Shown piece by piece: positions 55,122 through 64,000 of a stretch of DNA of 64,000 nt. Position numbers and translations under genes: made by a program. The notes under the pieces were generated by a model. It made no database searches. It was given only the letters and a program-made list of their open reading frames with translations, and had not been told where the DNA came from. The number at the start of each line of letters is the position of its first letter. Position 1 is the stretch's first letter. Where the stretch lies: NCBI GenBank assembly GCA_951804985.1, contig OX638130.1:109938040-110002039 (forward strand). The letters run 5' to 3'. Source of the DNA: Dryomyza anilis. Taxonomy: Eukaryota > Arthropoda > Insecta > Diptera > Dryomyzidae.

Positions 55122-57046
55122 CACTCAGAAAACAAAAAACCAATAGTACGATTGATTCTATAGGACATGAAACAATAGTTTTTCCTATTAATTCAATAGT
55201 TTTTTATAGTATTTTGTACTATTGTTTAGCCAATAAGGTGGTCAACATTAATTCAATATGACATGTTATTGATAAAATAGTAATTTTACTATTGTTTTAA
55301 TAGTTTATTTTATGGTGCAATACTATTGATTATTAATAGTTTGCTTTACATTAATTAAACTATTATAATAATGTGATAAAACCATTAAAAACAATAAAAA
55401 TAACTTTTTCAATGTTGCTTTAAATAAAAAGTATTGGATAGAGAAAAAAGCGTATTTAAAAAGGTATTCAACAAAACCGTAAAGTTTCTGTTTCATTGGT
55501 ATTAAAAATACTGACACACACTGACGGACACAAATCAAGACAATACATGAAGGCACATGCATTATTTTCATTTTTATTTATTAAATAAAATTTCGTGTAT
55601 TTTAAATATTAAATTTTAGAAATAACATATTCGTTCTTTTAGTTGTACTATTGGTTTTATAGCTATTTCCTATTGCTTTCATAGGATCATCATATTGAAA
55701 ACGAACTTCATAGGATGAATAACATTGTCTTTAGAGTTTGTCATTTTGTTTTAATAGCATAAACTATAGAACCAATGGCGCATAATCATAGACAATTTAA
55801 AGTCGACTTTAAAATTAAATTCGGCTTTTTTGACAATTTTCACATAGAATAAAATGTCAAAAAGCTGATATTAATTTTAAAGCCTACTTTAAATGGTTTA
55901 TGATTATGCGCCAATATGTTTATATAGCACATTATTATTTTTGTTTGTATAATACTATTTTTTTGAAAATACTTGTTGAAAATATTAAAAATGATTTTCA
56001 TAGGATGAAGAGTTTTGCAGTTATAGTTTTGTCATCTTGTTTTAATAGGATAAACTGTAGCATCATTATATATAATGAGGTAAACTATTGATTTTATATG
56101 TATTTCCTATCGGTTCTATATGATGACAATATTAAATTTTTTATTAATAGGATGACAGAATTGTCGCTATAGTTTTGTCATTTTGTTTTAATAGGATATA
56201 TTTAATTATCAATATATTATATGAAACAAACCATTGATTTTGTATTTATATCTTATAGCGTCCAGAGAATTCATGATTTTAATACTTCAACATAATTTTA
56301 TGAAATACTAATAAATATTTTTAAATTTATTTATTTTTCAGATTTACTTCGTTGTACCCATTTTGTTATCGCAGTCTTTAAATAAGCGCAAGAATGCAGC
56401 ACAAAATTGAAATGATTCTGTGAACGTTTGCAAGTATATGTTTGGAAAAAAATTAGATGTCGATGGCCATTTCACATACTATTTTATTATTTTAAAAATA
56501 AAAGATCTAAATAATACTATGATTTGTATAAATTATTTCATTAATAAAATTTACATCAAAATATATTTGACTCGTTTACATTTATTTAACTATTCAATAA
56601 TCATTTAGAATTAATAGGTTCAATCATTAATAATTTATATGAAAAACTATAATTTGAATAGTACGGTCCCATATATTGTATAGTTGTTTCATTTAAAAAT
56701 AATGTGATTTATTATTATTTTTAAATGATTTAAACTATTGCATGTATATTGCAATATTATTAAAACAATAGTCTAAATTATCAAATTAATAATTTTATCA
56801 TATTGATATAATAGTATAAGTCAGTTTATCTTAATGTGATAAACTATTGTTTTAATGTGACATTTCAGTTTTAATAGGACATCGCATTAATTTTCAATAG
56901 TAAAAACTATTAAAATCACCACAATAATATTAATACTTCCTACACTATAATATTAATATGAAAAACCCATTGACTAATTTTAATAGTAAAAAATCGTTGA
57001 ATCAATAGGAATTCCTATAGATTTTATAGTTTTTTTTTCTAAGTGT
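55122..57046. mobile_element. 1.9-kb TIR element, CACTCAGAAAACAA end, TA duplication
   Basis: Left end CACTCAGAAAACAAAAAACC. The right end on the opposite strand is CACTTAGAAAAAAAAACTAT, with TA on both sides (55120-55121, 57047-57048). The interior is unusual: dozens of short phrases such as AATAGT, CTATTG and TATAGGATGA on both strands, giving many partial palindromes. No transposase. A 136-bp MITE sits inside. The ends resemble those of the 893-bp element at 50442. Confidence 0.75.
55777..55912. mobile_element. 136-bp MITE with AAT duplication, nested
   Basis: Ends GGCGCATAATCATAGACAAT and, on the other strand, GGCGCATAATCATAAACCAT. AAT flanks both sides (55774-55776, 55913-55915). The inverted repeats cover about 45 bp each (TTTAAAGTCGACTTTAAAAT and complement), leaving a short centre. 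Inserted into the 1.9-kb element. Confidence 0.82.
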
Positions 57047-57239
57047 ACTTTTTTATAAATTTTAAATTTTATTTATTTTATTTTACATTATATTTTACAT
57101 TCTCCTTCATGCATTCACATTTCACTAATGATTCAACCCTTGCATGCGTACATTATATTTACTTGGAAGACATACTGTATTTAAATCAATATAGTATCGA
57201 AAAACAGTCTACGAATTATAGACTCATTAGTTGCAGCGT

Positions 57240-58070
57240 GTAAATAAGTTTCGTGACTATAGCGCCTCCTAGTGCCCTTTTCGCTTTACTAGCAACATGT
57301 TTAGCATGGACACGACCCGTCTCTTCATGCAGACAAATGATTGACTGGAATATAACTTTTTGTCAAGCACTCGTCTTTTAGATAGGTTATTTAATATGCA
57401 AAAGCCCCTGTACTTGTGTATGCTTGAATGTAATTATAACGTAATTCGTATCATATAAATATTTTAAATATCAGCAGTTGTCAAAGTTACGAATGACATC
57501 GAGCTGTCAAAATGTTTAGTAAAGTTTGCCATTTCATCTCGATTTATGGCACGGCGGCTTTATTGAACTGAATTTCTTTCGAAATGAGGATAGAGACACC
57601 GTTACCGTCAATGGTTTTCGAAATGAACCGTGTTAACCGACTTTTCTATGGCCAGAGCTCGAAAACATCGATATATCCGAGACTATAGTCTACGCTAACA
57701 AACCAACCACTTTGGCCAAGCTCGAGGTGAACATTCGAGACCCTATTGCCGGAATGACGCCGCACATAGTAGACTGAGTACAGCCAGCAAAGACGAGGCG
57801 GCCATTTATGATGTGCTATTTCGTAGATAATGAAATGAATATCCCCAGTAGGCCAGTCTTGCACCCGTCTTTTATGTTGTTTACAAGACAGTGTAAAATC
57901 ACTGACGCCACCTGGGGGGACACGTGTATGGGAATCGTGTACGTCATTTTCATACAAATGTCCGCTTGTTCGTGAATGACTAATTAAGCGACATTGTCGC
58001 CCAGATCATCGTTGACGACCATGTGGGCGACACGGTCCATGCGATTGTCGTCGACGAATATATGGGTGAT
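57240..58070. other. less AT-rich intergenic segment, unassigned
   Basis: Base composition is closer to 50% GC than its surroundings. A 103-codon minus frame (57957-57646) and phrases such as GTCGTCGACGA/GACATTGTCGC occur, but no protein motif is recognised. Similar GACATTGTCGCTGAGAC phrases follow at 59010-59170. It may be a decayed repeat. Confidence 0.35.
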
Positions 58071-58073
58071 ATT

Positions 58074-58367
58074 AGCTGCGTTCCCGTGGTACTTGAACCA
58101 GATCTATTTCACGGGAACGCCATCGGTTCTGTTTCAGTAAATTTGGCAGCACTGTTTTCTTCTGCCCTTTCTTTGTCAACACAAATTCTTCATCTTATTA
58201 AGTGCTATTCACAATAGCCTAGCATCACCACAAACAAATTTACTTTTGATACGTACAGTACCAGATCAGTAATTGATCCAAAAACGAACCTGATTCTAAT
58301 TGTTTGTTTTTGTTTTGTATATGAAAATGATCTACGGGTCAGGATCAAAAACCACGGGAACGCAGCT
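58074..58367. mobile_element. 294-bp MITE, TIR AGCTGCGTTCCCGTGG, ATT duplication
   Basis: Left end AGCTGCGTTCCCGTGGTACT then TGAACCAGATC. The right end on the other strand is AGCTGCGTTCCCGTGGTTTT then TGATCCTGACC. ATT flanks both sides (58071-58073 and 58368-58370). No coding frame of significance. Confidence 0.82.
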
Positions 58368-58678
58368 ATTGTCGTAAAGCTCTTATCGTCGACTAATATT
58401 TGTAGGACATTACGATCGTGGTAACAGTAAAAACACTTCTTAATTTTTTAAATTATTACTTAAATTTTATTTCTATTTTTATTTTATTTTTGTTATGTTA
58501 TTTTTCTACATATCACCATATTTGCAATTCGTATCTTCCACTGTATGACAATTTTAAATGCACGCCATATTATTCTAAATGAAGAAAATTCGTTTTATAC
58601 TTTTGTCCCTACGAAAAAGTCGCTACGAAGTATATTTCGCAATCATTTATTTCAATGTAAATTTTCAGACTTGTCTTG

Positions 58679-59000
58679 TAAAGGGTTTTTCAATAAGAGC
58701 GCTACAAAAGTTTTTTTCAAGTGCTTTTCAATAGGGACGCTACAAAAGTAGAGCGACAGGGACAGTAAACGACGCCATATTTCTTGCCGCTCTTTTGACA
58801 TTTCTCTTCAGTAAGGTTTAGAAGCCAACAACGAGTCGAAATTATTAAAATTTACTACCGAAATTCGAATTCGTATATCTTTCCATCATGAAATGGCAAA
58901 CCTTACCTAAGAGAAATGTCAAAAGAGCGGCAAGAAATTTGGCGTCGTTTGCTGTCCCTGTCGCTCTACTTTTGTAGCGTCCCTGTTGAAAAATCCTATA
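58679..59000. mobile_element. foldback MITE, copy 3
   Basis: Starts TAAAGGGTTTTTCAATAAGA and ends GTTGAAAAATCCTATA. The arms match the two intronic copies (GCGACAGGGACAG, TTGCCGCTCTTTTGAC). The left inner arm has lost the TTGCCATTTCATGATGGAAA part, so the palindrome is asymmetric. Confidence 0.82.
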
Positions 59001-59609
59001 CCACACGACATTCAGCAAGACATTGTCGCTGAGACACACGTCAAGCAACAATAATTCTTTCCTTCAATAATTCTTTCACGATATAATGAATATTTATTCC
59101 TGCAGAATGCCTTCAACGATGTTTTAAGCGACAAAGTGTTGCGTGAAAAATTTTAAAATGTCTGTAAGATGTCTTTGACGAGTTTGTCCAACTGGGTCGG
59201 TTCAAAATAAAGCCACCCTGTTTTTGGTGTATGCAGATGATAATATTTCAAGCACCTACGGAAATAGCAATTTCATCAACCGATTTTTAGAAATTTTGTT
59301 TTAATCGAAACAAGTTGGTGGTTACAACTAATTTTTAATTTTATCTGAGCTCATGTCAAAAGAGGATTTTTAAATTTTGAAAAACCTCATTCAAATCCGT
59401 ATAAAGCAAAATCGTTTATATTAGTTTGGAATATGTTTTTTTTTTGTTATCCATAAAGATTGCTATTTCGGTATCAGTTTTCTATTTCGGATTCAGTTTT
59501 TGGTATTAACAATGAAGTTGTTTTAACAGTTATTGGTTGTGGTTTCAATTCCTGACTAAAAAAATAGAAATTTGTTAAGTCAAACAATGAAATCATTACC
59601 TTTCCAACT

Positions 59610-59712
59610 TTGTCGGTACTCCCAACTGTTAATTCGGTTGTCCCAACTGTTAAGACGGTTGTCCCAACTGTTAAGTCGGTTGTCCCAACTGTTAAGTCGG
59701 TTCTTATAGCCA
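59610..59712. repeat. 21-bp tandem repeat GTCCCAACTGTTAAGTCGGTT
   Basis: Four adjacent copies of a 21-bp unit with core TCCCAACTGTTAAGTCGGTT, the first slightly diverged, then TCTTATAGCCAAAACT. Single copies of the same junction (AACTGTTAAGTCGGTTCTTA then TA.CCAAAACTA) occur at 61457-61486 and, inverted, at 4328-4358, so the array sits in a dispersed repeat. Confidence 0.85.
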
Positions 59713-59719
59713 AAACTAA

Positions 59720-62180
59720 AAAAAGGAGACAAGTTTTAGATCAATTTGGTGTGTATATTTCAGAGCCTTCAAACAATTTCTATAAACTTTTGTTTTAATC
59801 GATTAAAGTTTGTTATTACAACTAACTTTTAGGTTCTTTCAACCTTAGTGTATATTTTTTAATCGTATAAAATGCTAATAAACGCCTGCACGCACCCACT
59901 CGGTGCCTTTTCGCCTGGCAAAACAGCTACTTTGCGGTCCTTTTTGGTCCTGCGTCGACTGCTTGCGGCGCACTTCAAAGCCGAGCTGCGTCAAACGTAT
60001 ATTTATTATGACCTAACAAGTGGGAACAAAATCGAGAACATGACCCCTAAAGAAGAAAAAAACCAAAGTTGAGACAAAGGAAGATCCAGGCAAAAAGAAC
60101 AAACAAAAAAAAATTATGTCATTTTGTTGCTGCTGCTGCTTTTGCTGCTGATGTCAGGTTGCACTTGCGCAGACACAAGTGCGTCACACAGACAGACAGA
60201 CACACACATAAGACAAGTGGCTGCCGATATTTGATGCGGTCGCAATTGTTGCCCTTTTTACGGCTGCGCCCCTCGATTGTTTCGCCCCGAATTCCAAGTA
60301 ATTTGTGAAATTATGTCACAAACAATGCGCTGCGCTCTACAAATTTCGGCATGTTTTTTTGTAATTTTTTTTCTACTCAGTTTGATTTTTTATTTGTGAT
60401 CTCAATAAAACATAAAAAATTACATACAATTGGGTAATAAATTATTTTCGGTACATTTTCAAATATGTAACTAGAAAATTATTATTGAAATTTATTGCAC
60501 GCCTATGTTTGAGTATTTTTTATTTTTTTCTGGTACTGTTTTTTTTTTGCATCGATGCCGACTGATTAGAATTCCAATGAAATTCAGTTGGCGCTTGTGT
60601 GTGGCACAAGTTAAATGACAGTCAGTTTGAAATAGTAGGAGTTTCTTGGCTTTAATTACTTTTAATTGCAAGAAATACGAAAAAATCACCAAAATCCAAG
60701 TAATGGATATGGTAGATGGTGTATGATTGAAAGAGACAAATTTATATTGCACGGCTTCCATATGTTGGTCTCGCTGGAAACAGCTGACTGCAAAAATATT
60801 TGGTATTTTGATTTTAATCAAATACTGGAAGTCATTAGTTTATCATAGAACAGCTCAAAAGTAACATGGGTCGGATAGATCTATAAATATTTCTCGATTA
60901 TGTATAATGGTTGGCTCTACTTTAAAAGAAAATATTCCGCAACATCAAAATTCTACCTATGTAACTAATAGCTGTATAAAAAGGCTTTATAAAGCTGTAA
61001 TATAGCGTTTTTAGTTAAATTTAAAACTATTTTAAAGCGCTTATCCTGCTATACTAAAGCTTCTTTACAGCTATTTTAAAGCTAGCTGCAAATGCTTATA
61101 ATTATCTGTTTAATTACACCAAAAAGTTTGTATAAAGGTTTGACAGAGGCTAGTTAGGGAGTTTGCTTAGAAAGCTTTTGCATTTTTCAAAAGTTGGACA
61201 AGCTATTCTACAACTCTCAAGCATCAATATTAGGTATACAGCTAATTAGTTACTTGAGAATATACTCACTAAAAATAAGCTTTTATTGTAAGAAATAAAA
61301 GGTTAGTTGTTACAACCAAATGTATTAGGTTAGAATGAAATTTTGAAAATTTAACTTATGGAACTTCCAAATTCAGTTGGCACTGCAAACATACGATATT
61401 GACACAGAGGTCAAATTCGTTGCGCCCACCCAACTCATTGCTAGTTTACTTCTCTCAACTGTTAAGTCGGTTCTTATAACCAAAACTAGTTTGGAGTACA
61501 GCCCATTTTGAAGGGTTTTTAGAACCAGCATAATGTATGTACGACAATATTTTAAGTGCCAACCGTCTATGACATGCCCATCAAACAATTTGTAGAAACT
61601 TTTTTTCGTTCTTTCATTCTCATACTAAAAGAGGACTTTTCAGGGAGTAATACACACAACAAATAACGCTGAAATCCAAGTAAAAGTTTACCCTATTAGA
61701 GTAGACATGAAGATGACCTGATCATGCAGCTCTTGTAACTGATCGAAAAACATTCAATGATCAGTTCCCGACAACGGCCCTACATAATTTCCAATGGGGA
61801 TCTTTTGAAATTGATTGGCGTAACATCTATCTTAGTGTTTGTCAACTTTTAATACTCATTTTAGTTTATCAGTTAAACCCATTAACAGAAACCATAGCTA
61901 ATTTATAAATATTTGCTTTACAAAGACCTTCTGTGATTCTTTGATTTGTTTTTTCGAATTCGTATTATAATTCTGCGTATTTGCATTAACATGATTTGTC
62001 TTCAGTCAGTACTTTTGCAAATCATTATACGGAATCTTTTCAGGATCAATAGGTTTCGGAATTAAATCTTGAGACTGCCAACAGACAAAATAAAAAATGT
62101 TTTTTATATACTGCAAACTTCCGGATGTACGGTTTGCAATTGGCGACACTCCAGTATAGAGACAAAATTTTAATTCAAAT
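59720..62180. other. intergenic DNA with decayed dispersed repeats
   Basis: Related phrases to other parts of the window are seen (TTTACCCTATTAGAGTAGACA at 61688 resembles 4547-4570; GGTTAGTTGTTACAACCAAA at 61299 resembles 4175 and 59323). No coding gene is recognised. Small TGC- and ACAG-type microsatellites occur at 60128-60150 and 60188-60205. Confidence 0.4.
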
Positions 62181-62235
62181 GCAGTCTTGAGATTCGATCC
62201 GGGCGAGCTAACAGCTCATGTAGATTTCCACGAAA

Positions 62236-62455
62236 GCCATTTCTCCGAAGCTATTTCCCCGAAAGCCATTTCCCCGGATGACATTTCCCAGGATGACATT
62301 TTCCCGAATGGCCACTTTCATGAATGGATACTTCCTCGAAATGGACACATCTCCAAATGGACATTTCCCCTAAAGACATTTCCCTTATATGAAAATTTCC
62401 CCGAAATGGACATTTCCCTTAAATGGACATTTCCCCGAATGGAAATGTCATGTTT
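62236..62455. repeat. minisatellite of GGACATTTCCCCGAAAT units
   Basis: About ten imperfect units of 17-20 bp (ATGGACATTTCCCCGAA, GCCATTTCCCCGGATGA and variants). It joins directly onto the mariner remnant, whose last coding part has the same kind of sequence (GGAAATGTCATG, TTTCCCGAATGG), so it probably expanded from there. Confidence 0.75.
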
Positions 62456-63090
62456 TGCATGTGTTTGATCCAAATCTCGAAACATTTTTTATATTCCGAA
62501 CTTGGTAACTTCAAAACATATGTTTTCAATCCGTCACCAATCGATTTTTCAGCCGTCGCAAAACGTTCATCTCGCAATTTTTTTTGTGCAAAATCTCATA
62601 GAAATACGGCGAATGTCGATGTTTGGAGTTCTCCAAAACTTACTTGTTTGAGCCGATGTGTTAAAGCTCGCATTGTCTTGGTGGAGAATATTTTGTCTTT
62701 GGTGGTTGATTGTCCTTCTTTCTCTTAAAACTTCTGATAAACAAATGGTTGTAGAATATTCAGAATTTCCTCGAAATGGATTTTTCCCGAATGGAAATGT
62801 CATGTTTTGCATGTGTTTGATCCAATTCTCGAAATATTTTTTACACTCCGAACATGGCAACTCCAAAACATACGTTTTAAATCCGTCACCAATCGCTTCT
62901 TCAGCCGTCCAAAAACGTTTATCTCGCAATTTATTTTTGTGCAAAATCTCATAGATATACGGCGAATTCACTTGTGATTTCGCGGATTTGTGAAAGCTCG
63001 CATTGTCTTGGTGGAAAAAGATTTGTCTTTAGCGGTTGAGTATCCTTCTTAAAACTTCTGATAAACAAATGGGTCGTTTCACGTTACTAT
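62445..63090 (-). pseudogene. mariner-family transposase remnant, tandemly duplicated
   Basis: Minus strand. Two copies of a 335-350 bp segment (about 63078-62777 and 62750-62445) carry the C-terminal catalytic part: ILHQDNASFNTSAQTSKF (second catalytic Asp region, clear in the lower copy), then KNKLRDKRFWTAEEAIGDGF and ELPCSECKKYFENWIKHMQN. A 134-codon frame crosses the junction of the two copies. The DNA-binding part and the start are absent. Confidence 0.75.
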
Positions 63091-64000
63091 AGTGGCATGT
63101 CTGATATTTCCGAAGAAACCGGCGACAAGTTCCTTCAAAGTTCTTCGTGCGTGAACTACTTTTGTTGAATTTGGCTTGTCTTGAAATACCCATTTAGTGT
63201 CGGACCCACATGCATAGAAGATCCACCTGTCCACCTGTCATGATCTTATCAACCCCTTTTAAAACTGCATTTTTATACTATTTCTTTAGATCAATCGATA
63301 TGAGACTTTTTCGTTTGAGCGATAGTCAAATTACGTGGTATCCAAAGGAAGGAAATCTTTTAAGCATAACGTTTTACGAGATTGATTTCCGAGTTGACGA
63401 TCTACATTGATGTGCTCATATCTCAAAACATACAAAAGTAGTAGACCTAATACATGATTATGTTGAGACTCTTGTGAACTACTAATGGGAATGGCTTAGT
63501 TCCATTATTCTGGAAAAATGGAAAACACAAAATTTAATAGAGTTAGCCATATATTTCTCTCAAACACTTACATCTCGAATATATCTATACAAAAATATGG
63601 CGATATATCTGACAGAGGACGAAAATATTCAATTTCTACTGGTCCAAAATCTAGTAAATACAATCGTACTTGGTCCAGGAAACCTAAGGAAGATACTGTT
63701 GCTCCTGCAAGTTTTCTATAACTCCTATATTAAAAGATCACCATAATCCAGTTCCGGTATTATAGATTATTACAACAGCAATTTTGCTGTATGATCAGTT
63801 TCGAAAAATGTTAATACTCGGAAGAATTTAGGCTTCAACCCAGTCAACCATGTCTCAAAGACCTCCGTTGCCTCGAAGATTTCAAGAATAACTTCGATAA
63901 AAAAAGTTAGATCACTTTGCTTTATCGATTCTAATTTTTATTTAAATTTCTAGTACATTCAATTTCTTTGACAAGATACAATATTTAAATATTTATCATA
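63091..64000. other. intergenic DNA at window end
   Basis: 63090-63420 might be further decayed mariner sequence on the minus strand (continuing upstream of the remnant), but I could not confirm any motif. The last 500 bp show nothing recognisable. Confidence 0.35.

Noticed and set aside
57646..57957. 103-codon minus-strand frame in a less AT-rich segment
   Set aside because: No motif I can place, no splice partners and no conserved start. Left as unassigned.
62187..62468. 93-codon plus-strand frame with ISPKAISPDD-type repeats
   Set aside because: Translation of a minisatellite; the unit length varies between 17 and 20 bp and no protein family is recognised.

Overview
The window comes from an AT-rich insect genome. 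The one host gene I can identify is an essentially complete fly-type CREB-binding protein / p300 acetyltransferase gene (nejire, nej; also called CBP), read on the minus strand. The N-terminus ([17 protein letters not shown]) followed by [12 protein letters not shown], together with the opa-type CAG/CAA glutamine tracts, points to a higher (brachyceran/cyclorrhaphan) fly. I cannot name the species, and neither the large repeat-filled introns nor the transposon families settle it.

Layout, left to right: (1) about 1-11,400 is repeat-rich intergenic DNA. It holds an internally deleted Tc1/mariner-type element with terminal repeats, 3' ends of a non-LTR retrotransposon, degraded RT copies of a second LINE, two tRNA-derived SINEs, a 654-bp terminal-inverted-repeat element inserted into a LINE copy, and low-complexity A/C-rich DNA. 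(2) 11,400-19,786 is very AT-rich DNA downstream of the nej stop codon. Part of it must be the 3' UTR. It holds (AAGCTTTT)-like clusters, two degenerate tandem-repeat fields and three short palindromic MITEs. (3) 19,787-43,978 is nej: 15 coding exons, all with GT-AG junctions and matching phases. They sum to 9,669 nt, or 3,222 residues. Domains in order are an LXXLL motif, TAZ1, KIX, bromodomain, RING/PHD, HAT with its Lys-rich autoinhibitory loop, ZZ, TAZ2 and NCBD, with long Q/G/N/P-rich linkers. Introns hold a SINE, foldback MITEs, a 0.9-kb purine-rich tract and a 1.2-kb A-rich tract. (4) 43,979-47,300 is the presumed leader and promoter side of nej, with CAG/CAA-rich sequence and a dense cluster of a short motif (AACGAGT/ACTCGTT). 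(5) 47,300-64,000 has no recognisable host gene. It contains a nested inverted-repeat composite, further TIR elements and MITEs, a third foldback copy, a mariner transposase remnant duplicated in tandem and an adjoining minisatellite.

The gene product is expected to be a nuclear transcriptional coactivator that acetylates histones and bridges activators to the transcription machinery. Nothing suggests a bacterial-style operon or a defence system. The most unusual signals are the motif cluster upstream of nej, the nested composite whose two arms supply each other's empty insertion sites, a tandem TAGTAG splice acceptor at nej exon 2, and the strand-asymmetric intron tracts.
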